From JAVZLQ01 sp049972525 (GTDB lineage: Archaea; Thermoproteota; Bathyarchaeia; Bathyarchaeales; Bathycorpusculaceae), in NCBI GenBank assembly GCA_049972525.1, contig JBMFKI010000007.1, forward strand, positions 1-56,420: a stretch of DNA of 56,420 nt, read 5' to 3'. The position numbers and the translations under genes are program-made. Shown piece by piece: positions 16,604 through 27,100 of the stretch; positions within the stretch are counted from its first letter, which is position 1, and each line of letters begins with the position of its first letter. The notes below the pieces were generated by a model that was not told the origin of the DNA, made no database searches, and worked only from the letters and a program-made list of their open reading frames with translations.

Positions 16604-19596
16604 GCTTGTGAACGAGTTTGGCGGTTCAGAACCTCCAAAAATTCCTGGTTTAATTTTCCATATTTTGTTTGAAGAACCTCGCTGACTTTACGCCAATCAT
16701 CTGATATTTTTGGCCAAAAGTCGCCTGCCACGTTTTTCACGACGTATTCTTTCATTGTTTTTTCGCGTTTTACTGTTCTTTCACGCCAGTTTATTGTGAC
16801 AAGTCCCGCTCGTCGCAGATGATTTAGGTTGTGGAAAACTTGCTCTGCTTCTATGTGGTAGCCCAAACTGCTGGTTAAATCTTCTATTAGGGAGTCTATT
16901 GAAATTTCGTCTTCAACACGTAGACATATCACCGCAACCATGTTGTGGATAAGTCTAGTGGTCTTGCTGAGGTAAAGCCCGAGTTTTCTGGGCGGTATGA
17001 GAATTTGCTCCAGACGGTAGGCATACCTTTTATAGAACCACTTTTTAACAGCTTCTACAAGCATTAGGTAGACACCAATAAGCACAGCTAAAGCGATGAA
17101 GAAGGTAGGTGGAGGCGCAACAAAGTCGAAGAGTTCTCCAAGTGGCGTGAACGGTAGTATTAAGGCGAAGGCTACGATAGCTATGCTGCTTATAAATAAA
17201 AGTTTACTTGGCTTGCTCTTATAAAACGGTGACATTCTAGTCCTAATAACGAAGATAACTAATGTTTGAGTTGACAAGGACTCGATGAACCAAGCCGTTT
17301 GGAACAAGGTTTCAGTCGCATTGAAGATGAAGAGCATCATAAAGAATGTCAGGAAGTCAAAAATTGAGCTTATCGGTCCGAGAAATATCATAAATCTTCT
17401 TATGAAGGATATGTCCCACTTCTTCGGCTTTTCGATGTATTCGTGGTCAACATTATCTGTTGGTACGGCAGATTGAGATAAATCGTATAAAAGGTTGTTT
17501 AGGAGAATCTGCGTTGGAAGCATCGGCAGAAAGTCCAGGAATAATGATGCTCCAGCTACGCTAAACATGTTGCCGAAGTTCGAACTTGTACCCATCATAA
17601 TATATTTCATCGTGTTGCCAAAGGTTTTCCTACCTTCTAAAACTCCATCATGAAGAACGGTTAAATCAGTTTGTAAGAGTATGATGTCTGCGGATTCCTT
17701 CGCAACATCCACAGCGTTATTTACAGATATGCCGACATCAGCGCTTCTCAGCGAAGGAGCATCGTTTATGCCGTCTCCTAGGAAACCTACAACATGACCA
17801 TTGCTTTTTAATGCATTAATTATTCTATCCTTTTGGGCTGGCGTCACTCTGCAGAAAACATTTGCCTCTTCCACAACTCTTGCAAGAGCATCATCATGCA
17901 TCTGTGCAATCTCGCTTCCTAAAACAATTCCCTTAATTTCGAAACCTAAATGCTCGCACACTTTTCTCGTCACAAGCTCATTATCGCCAGTTAGAATTTT
18001 TACTTCAACACCAGCCTTACCTAGGAGTTGCAGTGACTCACGCGCAGTTTCTTTTGGGGGATCTAAAAACGCTACAAAACCTAAGAAAACCATTTCATTT
18101 TCGTCATTAGCCGTATATACAGACTTATATTCTCTAAGTCTCTTGTAGGCTACACTTAGTACCCTAAACCCCTCTGCACTTAGCTCGAAATATTTCTGCT
18201 CAATTTTTCTGCGTAACTCATCTGTTATGTCGGCAACAACATCTCCAACTTCATAATAGGAGCAAATTTTAGAAATCTCCTCAGGGGCACCCTTCGTAAT
18301 CATGAAACGCTGGTTTTCATGTTCAACCACTATGGATAGTCGTTTACGAACAAAATCAAATGGGATTTCATCAACTTTCTGAAAGCCGCTTACATTTACA
18401 TCTCTATACTTCAGTATTGCCTCGTCAAGGGGGTTTTTTAATCCAGTTTGCCAGTAACTATTCAAATATGAGTATAGTAACACTCTTTCAGAATCTTCGC
18501 CGTTAACGTCTACGTGGAGCACAAGTTGTATCCTATTCTCTGTAAGCGTACCAGTCTTATCTGTACACAAAACATCCATGCTTCCGAAATTCTGTATTGA
18601 AGCTAAACGCTTCACAATGACGCCTTTCTTGGACATTGCAATGGCGCCCTTTGAAAGGTTTACTGAAATTATCATGGGTAAAAGTTCCGGAGTTAAACCA
18701 ACAGCTAAGGCCACAGCGAAGAGAAGCGATTCGAGTACACCACGCTTATAAAACGCATTAATGAAAAATACGAATATGACGAGAAGAAAAGTAATTTCCA
18801 TAATCAGGAAGCCGAAACTTTTAATGCCCTTCTCAAATTCGGTTTCGGGTTCCCTAGCAATAAGCCTTTTCGCAATTTTCCCGTACTCCGTGAAACTTCC
18901 AGTTCTTACAACCACGGCGGTTGCAGTTCCGCTTACGACAGATGTTCCCATGAAAAGGTAATTGGTCCACTCGGTGATAGATGCCTCCTTAGATTTTGAC
19001 CGAGTTGGAGTTTTCTCAACTGGAAAAGATTCACCTGTCAAAGCAGACTGGTTCACGAACAAGTCCTTCGCGCTGATTATCCGCGCATCTGCCGGCACAA
19101 TGTCTCCGGCTGACAAGTAGATTATGTCACCTGGAACTACTTCTGAAAGCTTAATCTCGCGTTTAACGCCGTCTCTAAGCACAGTTGCAGTAGTTGTCAC
19201 CCGTTCTCTAAGCATTTCCGCGGCTCTTTCAGCCTTAGATTCTTGATAAAAATCTAGGACAACACTCAGAAAAACTATGGAAAAAATGATAATAACATTT
19301 GATATTTCCCCAAGAAAGCCTGAGATTAAACCAGCAACCAAAAGTATAATCACTAATGGGCTTCTAAAATGTAGAAGGAACTCAACAATAGCTGCTCTTT
19401 TCTTCCTTTTCGCAAGTTCGTTATATCCATAAACCTCTAAACGCTTTTCAGCTTCCCCTGAAGAAAGCCCGGAAATGGAAGTGCCAAAACGAGAAAGAAG
19501 CTCGTCAACAGGCAAGCTTAAAGATTCTTCAACACTAGGCAGAGCCCAGCTTGAAGTTTCGCCAACGTTTGAACGTTTCATGTTTTGATTCTTCAT
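16600..19596 (-). CDS. P-type ATPase (Mg2+-type IIIB) with C-terminal extension
   Basis: A 998-residue cation pump. The cation-ATPase N-domain, actuator loop LTGESFPVEKT, phosphorylation motif CTDKTGTLTE (Asp about residue 346), hinge GDGINDAPSLRSADVGIS and about ten membrane segments are all present. Segments such as TIGFxxxGTSSNFGN-like MGTSSNFGNMFS and the PEMLP-like PELLPMI resemble MgtA/MgtB magnesium transporters. After the last membrane helix there are about 140 extra residues; VFHNLNHLRRAGLVTINWRE within them looks like a winged helix. I start at ATG 19596, preceded by GGTGAG, rather than GTG 19605. It is convergent with lplA (4 bp overlap). Substrate Mg2+ is inferred. Confidence 0.88.
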   Translation of the reverse strand: MKNQNMKRSNVGETSSWALPSVEESLSLPVDELLSRFGTSISGLSSGEAEKRLEVYGYNELAKRKKRAAIVEFLLHFRSPLVIILLVAGLISGFLGEISNVIIIFSIVFLSVVLDFYQESKAERAAEMLRERVTTTATVLRDGVKREIKLSEVVPGDIIYLSAGDIVPADARIISAKDLFVNQSALTGESFPVEKTPTRSKSKEASITEWTNYLFMGTSVVSGTATAVVVRTGSFTEYGKIAKRLIAREPETEFEKGIKSFGFLIMEITFLLVIFVFFINAFYKRGVLESLLFAVALAVGLTPELLPMIISVNLSKGAIAMSKKGVIVKRLASIQNFGSMDVLCTDKTGTLTENRIQLVLHVDVNGEDSERVLLYSYLNSYWQTGLKNPLDEAILKYRDVNVSGFQKVDEIPFDFVRKRLSIVVEHENQRFMITKGAPEEISKICSYYEVGDVVADITDELRRKIEQKYFELSAEGFRVLSVAYKRLREYKSVYTANDENEMVFLGFVAFLDPPKETARESLQLLGKAGVEVKILTGDNELVTRKVCEHLGFEIKGIVLGSEIAQMHDDALARVVEEANVFCRVTPAQKDRIINALKSNGHVVGFLGDGINDAPSLRSADVGISVNNAVDVAKESADIILLQTDLTVLHDGVLEGRKTFGNTMKYIMMGTSSNFGNMFSVAGASLFLDFLPMLPTQILLNNLLYDLSQSAVPTDNVDHEYIEKPKKWDISFIRRFMIFLGPISSIFDFLTFFMMLFIFNATETLFQTAWFIESLSTQTLVIFVIRTRMSPFYKSKPSKLLFISSIAIVAFALILPFTPLGELFDFVAPPPTFFIALAVLIGVYLMLVEAVKKWFYKRYAYRLEQILIPPRKLGLYLSKTTRLIHNMVAVICLRVEDEISIDSLIEDLTSSLGYHIEAEQVFHNLNHLRRAGLVTINWRERTVKREKTMKEYVVKNVAGDFWPKISDDWRKVSEVLQTKYGKLNQEFLEVLNRQTRSQA

Positions 19597-19715
19597 ATTT
19601 CTCACCGCCCATTAATGCAGAGTCACCTCTTCAAGCTGAGCACTTTTACAACAAGAGCACAGCAACCAGTAAGCCTTATAACAGTTTCGATTAAACTAAA
19701 AATAGTAAGCGGCGC

Positions 19716-21140
19716 TTAACGTTTTTCAATTTTCCACTTTACTCCTTGGGGCGTATCCTCAACGATTATTCCCATAGCTTTAAGTTGCTCCCTAATTTTG
19801 TCGGCTGTTTCCCAATCCTTGGCTTTTCTTGCTTCTTCTCTCTTTAGGATGAGCTCCTCAGCCTCCTTGGGAAGTTTTTCTTCCTTCTTTACCTCGCCTA
19901 TAACTCCCAAAACTTCGTCGAACTTCATCATTAACTTATAGACGCTCATTGCTTCATTTTTGCTTAGCAAGTTGTCATCCATAAGTTTGTTCACTTCAGA
20001 AATGAAGTTGAAAAGAGCAGCTAAGGCGACTCCGATGTTTATGTCGTCATCCATGGCTTCTTCAAAATCTTTTTCTACATGACGCATAAGTTCTTCTAGC
20101 CTTTTTCCACATCCTTTTCCATCCACATCTAAAAGTCTATAAACGAAGTTTGTTAGGCGATCAACAGTGCTTTTAGCTGCTTTTAATCCGTCAAAAGTAA
20201 AGTTTAACTGTTGTCTATAATGTGTTGCCATGAGCAGATAGCGAATTGCCTTAGGATCGTAGCCCATCTTAACTAAGTCCCTTAAAGTGTAGTAGTTGCC
20301 AAACCTTTTTGCCATTCGTTTTCCTTCAACAAGCAGATGCTCATTGTGAAGCCAATAATTTACAAAGGTTTTGCCAGTTGCTGCTTCACATTGGGCAATT
20401 TCATTTTCATGATGTGGAAAAATTAGGTCAACTCCGCCGCTGTGAATATCTATAGTTTCGCCCAGGTATTTCATTGCCATCGTAGAGCATTCTATGTGCC
20501 ATCCTGGTCTACCTTTACCAATTTCGGTTTCCCAAAAAACATCACCATCGTTTTCATCCCACGCCTTCCACAAGGCGAAATCGCACGCTTCTTCTTTTGC
20601 ATACTCTTGTACTTTAACCCGTGCACCAGCTTTAAGCTCTTGAACCTTAAATTTCGAAAGTTTTCCATAATCCTTAAACTTTGAAATATCATAGTAGATT
20701 GAGCCGTCCTCACTCTTGTACGCATAGCCTTTTTCCATCAACTTTTTAATTAAAGAAACCATCTCGGGAATGTGCTCAGTTGCCCTAGGATAGAAATCGG
20801 CTTTTTCAATGTTAAGTGTGGCTATGTCTTCGAAGAAAGCTTGAATGTATTTGGCTGTGTGCTCTTTAAGCGGGACCCCAAGCCTACGTGAAGCTTCAAT
20901 CGTCTTATCATCCACATCCGTAAGGTTCATAACTTGTGTCACCTCTAAGCCTCGATACTTCAGCCATCTTTTAAGCAGGTCCGCGAAGATGAACGCTCTA
21001 AAGTTTCCTATGTGGGCAAAATCGTAAACCGTTGGTCCGCAGCAGTACATCTTTACTTTTCCTTTTTCTATTGGGATGAATTTCTCTTTCTTGCGTGTTA
21101 GGGTGTTGAAGAACCATATTTCTGATTTTGAAGTCTTCAT
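19716..21140 (-). CDS. cysS: Cysteinyl-tRNA synthetase
   Basis: A 474-residue class I synthetase that charges tRNA-Cys. The HIGH motif reads HIGN (43-46). The zinc ligands C34, C218, H243 and E247 match the E. coli spacing (C28, C209, H234, E238). The domain pattern, DALR-like domain and C-terminal helical tRNA-binding part are normal. The KMSKS loop is unusual: RMAKR at 275-279, keeping the second Lys but replacing both serines. The catalytic rate may differ, but the zinc site and length argue for a functional enzyme. Its presence means charging does not have to rely on the SepRS/SepCysS route. Confidence 0.95.
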   Translation of the reverse strand: MKTSKSEIWFFNTLTRKKEKFIPIEKGKVKMYCCGPTVYDFAHIGNFRAFIFADLLKRWLKYRGLEVTQVMNLTDVDDKTIEASRRLGVPLKEHTAKYIQAFFEDIATLNIEKADFYPRATEHIPEMVSLIKKLMEKGYAYKSEDGSIYYDISKFKDYGKLSKFKVQELKAGARVKVQEYAKEEACDFALWKAWDENDGDVFWETEIGKGRPGWHIECSTMAMKYLGETIDIHSGGVDLIFPHHENEIAQCEAATGKTFVNYWLHNEHLLVEGKRMAKRFGNYYTLRDLVKMGYDPKAIRYLLMATHYRQQLNFTFDGLKAAKSTVDRLTNFVYRLLDVDGKGCGKRLEELMRHVEKDFEEAMDDDINIGVALAALFNFISEVNKLMDDNLLSKNEAMSVYKLMMKFDEVLGVIGEVKKEEKLPKEAEELILKREEARKAKDWETADKIREQLKAMGIIVEDTPQGVKWKIEKR

Positions 21141-21194
21141 CTTTATTCGCTTAGGGAGATATGGATGTAAAATATTTAAGGATTCATTCTTTGA

Positions 21195-21344
21195 CTAGTC
21201 GTACTTTTTGAGCTTCAGCATTTTTCTAAAGCTCTTCAGGTCGTTTGAAACCTGCTTAAGGAAGTGCAGTTCTTCCATAGTCGTTTGGAAACGTGTGAAC
21301 TCTTCGAGGATTCTCTTCAAGGATGAGCTCTCTCTTTTGCTCAT
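21195..21344 (-). CDS. Small coiled-coil protein
   Basis: A 49-residue frame starts at ATG 21344 (MSKRESSSLKRILEEF) and ends LKSFRKMLKLKKYD. It is entirely helical and highly charged, with heptad-like leucines. The frame reads a further ten sensible codons upstream (ECPPKWDEKA) before a stop, hinting at an older, longer gene. It lies upstream of cysS on the same strand. I see no other gene in the rest of 21141-21567. Confidence 0.4.
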   Translation of the reverse strand: MSKRESSSLKRILEEFTRFQTTMEELHFLKQVSNDLKSFRKMLKLKKYD

Positions 21345-21567
21345 GGCTTTTTCATCCCATTTTGGAGGGCATTCATCGCTTATTGGCTAACCACGCAGCC
21401 ATTTTCCGTCATCGAGGAGAAAGGAGAAGGCTTCGAAAAACGGAAAAACAGTTCTTGGCTGCTGGTTTTGCCTTCAACCTTAGCCCTCCAATGTTGCATC
21501 GTAAGACTTAAGATATATTTCTCTTATAAAAACTTTACTGAATACAAATAACTAAACTAAAACACCT

Positions 21568-22125
21568 TCAGCCTATAGCCAAAATACCTTCTAAAACCTT
21601 ATTCTCATCAACGCCAAGTTGCTTAGCAAGCCAAGACTTTAGAAGCGCCGTGGATTTTGGGAGCTCACCACTGTAGGTAACTATTTGATTATTTTTTAAA
21701 GCGTCAACTTGGAAACTTTTTTCAGCCTCACGATAGAGAAAAGAAACAGTCTGAGCTTGGCAGGCTAATGCTTGAAAATCCTCCCACTGTTTACACCTCA
21801 AAATCACTGGCGGACCACGCAGTTCTTTAGCTTCCATCGCAGCCGTGGTCTTTTGTTCTTGAACTGCTTGCGTTAGTGTTGGTGGTGTTTCACGTGGAGT
21901 TGACAGGTACGTTATTAGATTTGTTATCTCGTTTTGGAGAGTCGTTAGCCTTTCTTCAACCTTTTCAATTTTGCTGTTCAGTTCGCCCGTGTCTCCGAGC
22001 CTTTCAGTTATGTTGCCCAACTCATTTATCAGCTTGTCCAAATCTTTTTCATGTTCCTTTAGGACATTGACTATGAAGTCTAACGCTTCTAGAGCTTCAT
22101 CTTTCGTTGGGTTCTTTCTTGACAT
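21568..22125 (-). CDS. Coiled-coil protein of unknown function
   Basis: A 185-residue protein. Residues 1-80 are a long amphipathic helix with regular heptads (LDKLINELGNITERL; IEKVEERLTTLQNEI). A Pro/Thr/Gln-rich linker follows, then a C-terminal domain of about 80 residues (VILRCKQWEDFQALA, TVSFLYREAEKSFQVDALK, LLKSWLAKQLG). I do not recognise the family. The ATG at 22125 is preceded by GGGAAG; the longer frame to 22242 lacks coding character. Both parts suggest oligomerisation rather than catalysis. Confidence 0.72.
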   Translation of the reverse strand: MSRKNPTKDEALEALDFIVNVLKEHEKDLDKLINELGNITERLGDTGELNSKIEKVEERLTTLQNEITNLITYLSTPRETPPTLTQAVQEQKTTAAMEAKELRGPPVILRCKQWEDFQALACQAQTVSFLYREAEKSFQVDALKNNQIVTYSGELPKSTALLKSWLAKQLGVDENKVLEGILAIG

Positions 22126-22454
22126 TAGACATTCTTCCCTTTTCGCCGCGCTTTTCAATGTTATAAGTGAAGCTCTTTGTAAATAAACGTAGCGAATCCT
22201 TAAGACATATCCTAGTGAAGGGCTACTCCTACTTATTACCAATTTGAACTTTTATTTCCAATCAGGTTAACTACGCATGATAAATAAAGGCTAGAATCAA
22301 CATTGCCAGCGCACATGAAATGATCGCTTTCATGCTATTAACCTTTGCTGCATTTCAAGCTATGTTTTGAGTGACATCCATTTAAATCAGGCTGCATACC
22401 AAAAGGAAATGTTTAAAATCTGCATAACATGCCTCAGCATCTGGAGGAACTTCT

Positions 22455-23162
22455 GTGTCTGGCATTAGGCTTGTAAGCTTTGATGTCTGGGATACGCTGT
22501 TATCTGTAAGGTCTTATTATCAGAGCATAGCCTTTGAATTGGCAAAATACACGAACTTGGAAACTGAAATAATCACAGAGAAACTTGTTAAAGGGTATAG
22601 AGAAGTTAGGGCTATTCGAAGGGCTGGTGGTTTTAGTGATACTAAAATTGTTCCATCAGCGCTTGAGGTAATAGCTAAATTTCTAGGCGTGGACTATAGA
22701 AGAGTTTCGAGGGCTACTCTCGCCGCAACAGAAAATTATTCAGCAGAGCAGTACCTTTTAGAAGGTGCAAGAGAGGCTGTTCGCCGCGTCAAAGAGTTAG
22801 GCCTCAAAGTTGTGGTTGTGGGCAATGTGGTTTTTTGGCCTGGAAGCTATAATAGGATTTTGCTTGAGAAGGCTGGTTTGGCTGGGTTTATTGATGAACA
22901 ATTTTATGCTGATGAGCTTGGGGTTTCAAAGCCAAAGCCAGAAATTTTTGCAAGGATGCTTTCAAGGTTTAATGTTCAACCGCATAAAGCTTTGCATGTT
23001 GGCGACAGCGTCTTTGAGGATTTAGCCGGTGCTGTAATTTCCCGCATGAATGCTGCGTTAATCGACAAGAATGTGGATGGCATTGTTAGGCTTTCAAGCT
23101 GGAATGTTTATATAATTCCTAGAATAGGCTTGCTGGAGCACATCGTTAGAGAGTTGATCTAA
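22455..23162 (+). CDS. HAD-superfamily hydrolase
   Basis: A 235-residue HAD phosphatase-like protein. Motif I is SFDVWDTLLS (nucleophile D10, acid D13). The cap is an alpha-helical insertion at about 20-95. Motif IV is LHVGDSVFEDLAGA, and the lysine of motif III is in GVSKPKPEIF. At motif II the usual Ser/Thr is replaced: VVVVGNVV places Asn there. GTG start at 22455 with GGAGGAA ribosome site. It stands alone; 22243-22454 upstream holds only A/T-rich promoter sequence (TTTAAAA near 22410) and a short inverted repeat. Substrate unknown. Confidence 0.85.
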   Translation: MSGIRLVSFDVWDTLLSVRSYYQSIAFELAKYTNLETEIITEKLVKGYREVRAIRRAGGFSDTKIVPSALEVIAKFLGVDYRRVSRATLAATENYSAEQYLLEGAREAVRRVKELGLKVVVVGNVVFWPGSYNRILLEKAGLAGFIDEQFYADELGVSKPKPEIFARMLSRFNVQPHKALHVGDSVFEDLAGAVISRMNAALIDKNVDGIVRLSSWNVYIIPRIGLLEHIVRELI

Positions 23163-23341
23163 CTGGAAGGGCATTAATCCTTAAGCACGCCATCTTTCCA
23201 GAAGGAGAGTTGTCAATCCTTCCAATTTACAAGGATATTATGAGATGCTTGAAGTTTGCGAAGATTAAATTTAAAAACCACAAGAAATTTATTTATAGAG
23301 CATCCAAGAAATTCAAAGGGTTCCATAAAGGAGCATGAAAG

Positions 23342-23674
23342 TTGAAGGGTGCAAAAGAAGACTTTGATAAGCTTCTTATGGAATCCATAGATGAAGCTTT
23401 AACATCATTAGGAGATTCAGTCAAACAGTCAATATACTTTCATCTAGAGGATAAATTCGGAATATCTAAAGAGGAGATTCCGGGACGCATCGATGACTTT
23501 GCAGATGGCATAGAGAAGATTTTTGGTTTAGGGGCTCATTTCATAGAAATTCTGATAATGAAGAAGCTTCATGAAAAAATTGGTAAACCGCTTGAGTGGG
23601 ATGAGCAGAAAGAACTTGTTTTTGTCGATTACGTGAAGGCCGCTAGACAAAGTTTTGAGGCAAACAAGGCTTGA
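23342..23674 (+). CDS. Small signalling-associated protein, copy 1 (NitrOD5-like)
   Basis: A 110-residue all-helical protein. Its core, SIDEALTSLGDSVKQSIYFH, then FGISKEEIPGRIDDFADGIEKIFGLGA, is clearly paralogous to the next gene. The pattern resembles small archaeal output domains described with two-component systems in Nitrososphaeria (the NitrOD5 type); that name is from memory. The start is TTG at 23342 with AAGGAG 8 nt upstream; the nearby ATG at 23335 is too close to that site and out of frame. It heads a cassette with copy 2, a histidine kinase and a response regulator. Confidence 0.75.
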   Translation: MKGAKEDFDKLLMESIDEALTSLGDSVKQSIYFHLEDKFGISKEEIPGRIDDFADGIEKIFGLGAHFIEILIMKKLHEKIGKPLEWDEQKELVFVDYVKAARQSFEANKA

Positions 23675-23774
23675 ATTATAAGCTTTTATAATCAGTATTT
23701 TGGGTTCACAAACATTTTATCAATGTGCCATGGATTTCATTCATAAAGCCTAATAGCTCTTTGAGGGTTCATCC

Positions 23775-24095
23775 GTGTCACAAAGCGAATTTAGCAAAAT
23801 TATATTATCCACAGTTGACGAAAGCCTATCCACACTTGGGGACTCGCCAAAACAGGCGATAATGTTTCACCTAGAAAACTCGTTTAACATAAAGAAGGAG
23901 ACGATTCCGACGAACATAACGGATTTTGTAAAGGCTCTAGAAGAGATTTTTGGACCAGGAGCATCCTATCTTGAAAAGCTTATTGTTAAACACATCAATG
24001 CAAAGCTTAGTTTAACATCTGAGGACATTGAGAAAATGGATTTTTTGGAATACGTAGAGCAGTTGAAAAGACGCTTGTTGTCCAAAGAGGGATAA
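23775..24095 (+). CDS. Small signalling-associated protein, copy 2 (NitrOD5-like)
   Basis: A 106-residue paralogue of the preceding gene: STVDESLSTLGDSPKQAIMF matches SIDEALTSLGDSVKQSIYF, and EEIFGPGASYLEKLIVK matches EKIFGLGAHFIEILIMK. It starts with GTG 23775 preceded by GAGGGTT and ends 6 bp before the histidine kinase, so it is probably co-transcribed with it. The protein has no catalytic residues and would act as an adaptor or sensed/regulated partner. The 100-bp gap before it contains no other feature. Confidence 0.78.
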   Translation: MSQSEFSKIILSTVDESLSTLGDSPKQAIMFHLENSFNIKKETIPTNITDFVKALEEIFGPGASYLEKLIVKHINAKLSLTSEDIEKMDFLEYVEQLKRRLLSKEG

Positions 24096-24101
24096 ATCAG
24101 A

Positions 24102-27100
24102 ATGAAGAGCGTTAAGGTGAACGGTCAAACAGATATTAACTTCCTGATTGAAGAGTTAGGCGCAATTATGGATTTAGTGGATGAGATAATCTACGTCATA
24201 GATATGGAAAATTATAAGGTGTTGTTTGCAAATGAAAAGGCAGAAGATGTTTTCGGAGAAGGAATAAGAGGTAGAAAGTGTCATGAAGTTTTTTACGGTT
24301 TAAACACGCCATGTCCATTCTGCACGAATGAGCAGCTTAGCAAACATGGAAGAGCATGCATTAGGGAACAGGAAAACCGAAAGAGCGGGAAGTGGTATAA
24401 ATGCATAGACACGGTTGTCAAATTGCCAAATGGTAAACATGTAAGATTCGGAATGGCAATAGACATCACCAAGCAAAAGGAAGCCGAAGAAGCCCTACGC
24501 GAAAATGAGAAGCGCTATAAGAGCATATTTGAATATTCACCTATTTCGTTATGGGAAGAGGACTTTTCGCAGGTAAAAAATTATATTGAAAATTTGCGTG
24601 CTTCTGGAATTAGAGATTTCAAAGTCTATTTCAAGGAGCACCCAGAAGCGGTAAATAAATGCATAGAAATGGTTCGCATTATTGACGTAAACAAGGCAAC
24701 TTTGAGGCTTTACAAAGCTGAAAACAAAAAGCAGCTTATAACTGGAGGATTAAAACAGATTCTGGACGATGAATCCCGTGAAATGTTCGCTGAAGAGCTA
24801 GTAGCCATAGCAGATTGCAAAACAAAATTTACATGTGAAACAGTGACGAAAACTTTAACCGGAGAAAAAAAATATGTCACCTTAATATGGTCTGTGGCGC
24901 CTGGCTACGAGCAAAGCCTAGAAAGGGTTTTTGTTTCAAAAATTGACGTTACAAAACAGAAGAGGCTTGAGAAAACATTAAGGGAAAATGGGAGGCTTTT
25001 CCGTTCAATAGTTGAGAATTCCCATGATTGCATCTTAATAGTGGATGACAACTTCAAGATTACTTATGTTAACTACGAGGTGCAACGCCTAGGTGGATAC
25101 TCAAAAGGAGAAGTTCTCGGACAAGATTTTAGAAAGTTCCTAGATGAAGAAAGCAAGGAAGCTGTTGAAGATATTTACTTACGAAGACAGAGAGGCGAAT
25201 GGGTTCCTTCAACATACAAGTTCAGAATAATTTGCAAAGATGGAACAAAGAAAGATGTAGAAGCAAAGTCCACAGTTTTGAGAAGTGAAAGTGGAAAAAC
25301 ATTCACGGTTGCTCAGCTTCTTGATGTCACTGAAAGCAAGAAAATGGACGAGGAACGTAGACAATTTACGGAGAAACTTTCAGCCCTAAATATGTATGGA
25401 CAAAGCCTAAACATGGCTAAGAGCATGGAGGAAATTTACAAATTAACTTTAGACGCCATGTTGAAAACATTAGGTTTCGATTTTGCTGACATATTCATAA
25501 TTGATGGAAGCATGCTCCGCCTTGCAATGCACAGGGGATACTCAAAGGTCTTGAAGCTTGACTTGCCACTTGATGGAAAAAAGGGTATAACGGTGAAAGC
25601 TGCGAGAACGGGTAAAACAGTTTTAGTTCCAGACGTGAGAAAAGATAAGGCATACATTAAAGGTGGAGAAGAAATACTTTCAGAACTTGTGGTTCCAATA
25701 AAAGTTGGAAGAAAAGTTCTTGGCGTGCTAAACGTTGAAAGCCAGAAACTTGCAGCTTTTAGCATGCATGACATCGAACTGCTGGAAATACTGGCTTCAC
25801 ATGCTGCAACCGCAATTATCAACTTAAGAGTACGGAAAACACTTTCTGCACTAAACGAGTATGGTAGAAACCTAAATAAGGCAAAGAGCATGAATGAAAT
25901 TTACAAGCTAACTTTGGATGCCATAGAAGAAATCTTGGGATTTGAATACGCCTCAATACTTATGGTGAAAGGGAAAAAACTTGACTTAGTGGCTCATAGA
26001 GGTTACTCAAAAGTTTTGTCGCTTAAACTGCCCTTGGATGGAGATAAAGGTATAACTGTTAAGGCTGCAAAAACTGGAAAGCCCATAATTGTTCCAGATG
26101 TAAGTAAGGAGAAAGCCTATGTTGAAGGTGGAGAAAATATACGCTCCGAACTTGCAGTGCCGATTAAGATGCGAGGCAATGTTATAGGTGTTCTAAACGT
26201 TGAGAGCAGAAGAGCTGCAGCCTTTGACGAGGAAGACAAGAAACTACTAGAAACATTAGCTTCGCATGCAGCCACTGCCATAAGCAATATAGAAAGACGA
26301 GAAGAGCTGAAAGCACTATCAGATAAAATAACAAACTTGATGAAAAGTTCAACCAAAATAATGCACATCAAAGATATGCGCCAAAGACTGAAGGCAATCG
26401 CGAAAGCCATACAGCAATTCGGCTGGCGCAGAGTCGTAATATCACTGACAGACGAAAACCTTGACAGAAGAGAAATCGTCACAGCTGGACTCACAGCGCA
26501 GGATAGGAGACTGCTGATGAAAAGAAGGGCGCCTGGGCATGTATGGCAAGAACGTTTAGGTCCAAAATTTGAAAAGTACAGGATAGGAGAGTTTTACTAT
26601 TTACCCTGGAACGACCCTTGGGTCAGAGAACATGCCTTCAATGTACCACCTGGAACACCAACAGAGGTAGCCATAACAATTATGAGTGCTGTTCCAAGCA
26701 GGCTGCCTGAAGAGGAAATGGTTGATTGGCATCCACAAGACATGGTTTATGCTCCGCTCCGCACGCCTAATGGAAGAATAGTTGGCTTACTAAGCATGGA
26801 CGATCCTATAGACGGAAAGAGACCAACAAAAGAATCATTGGCACCGCTGGAGCTTTTTCTACATCAGGCAGCAATAACCATTGAAAACGCGCAGCTCATT
26901 GAAAACTTGGAAGAAGCGAAAAAACAGCTTGAAGAATACGCTGACCAGCTTGAACAGAAGGTGGAAGAGAGAACCCGCGAACTCAAAAAATCTCAGGAGC
27001 AGCTGCTAAAGACGCAGAGGCTTGCTGTCATAGGCGAACTGGCTGGTATGGTTGGACACGATTTGCGTAATCCATTGACAAGCATAGCTGGAGCCCAATA

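Noticed and set aside
22314..22333. CATGAAA...TTTCATG inverted repeat upstream of the HAD gene
   Set aside because: Seven-base stem with no position relative to a promoter or gene end that would give it a clear role; could be chance in A/T-rich DNA.
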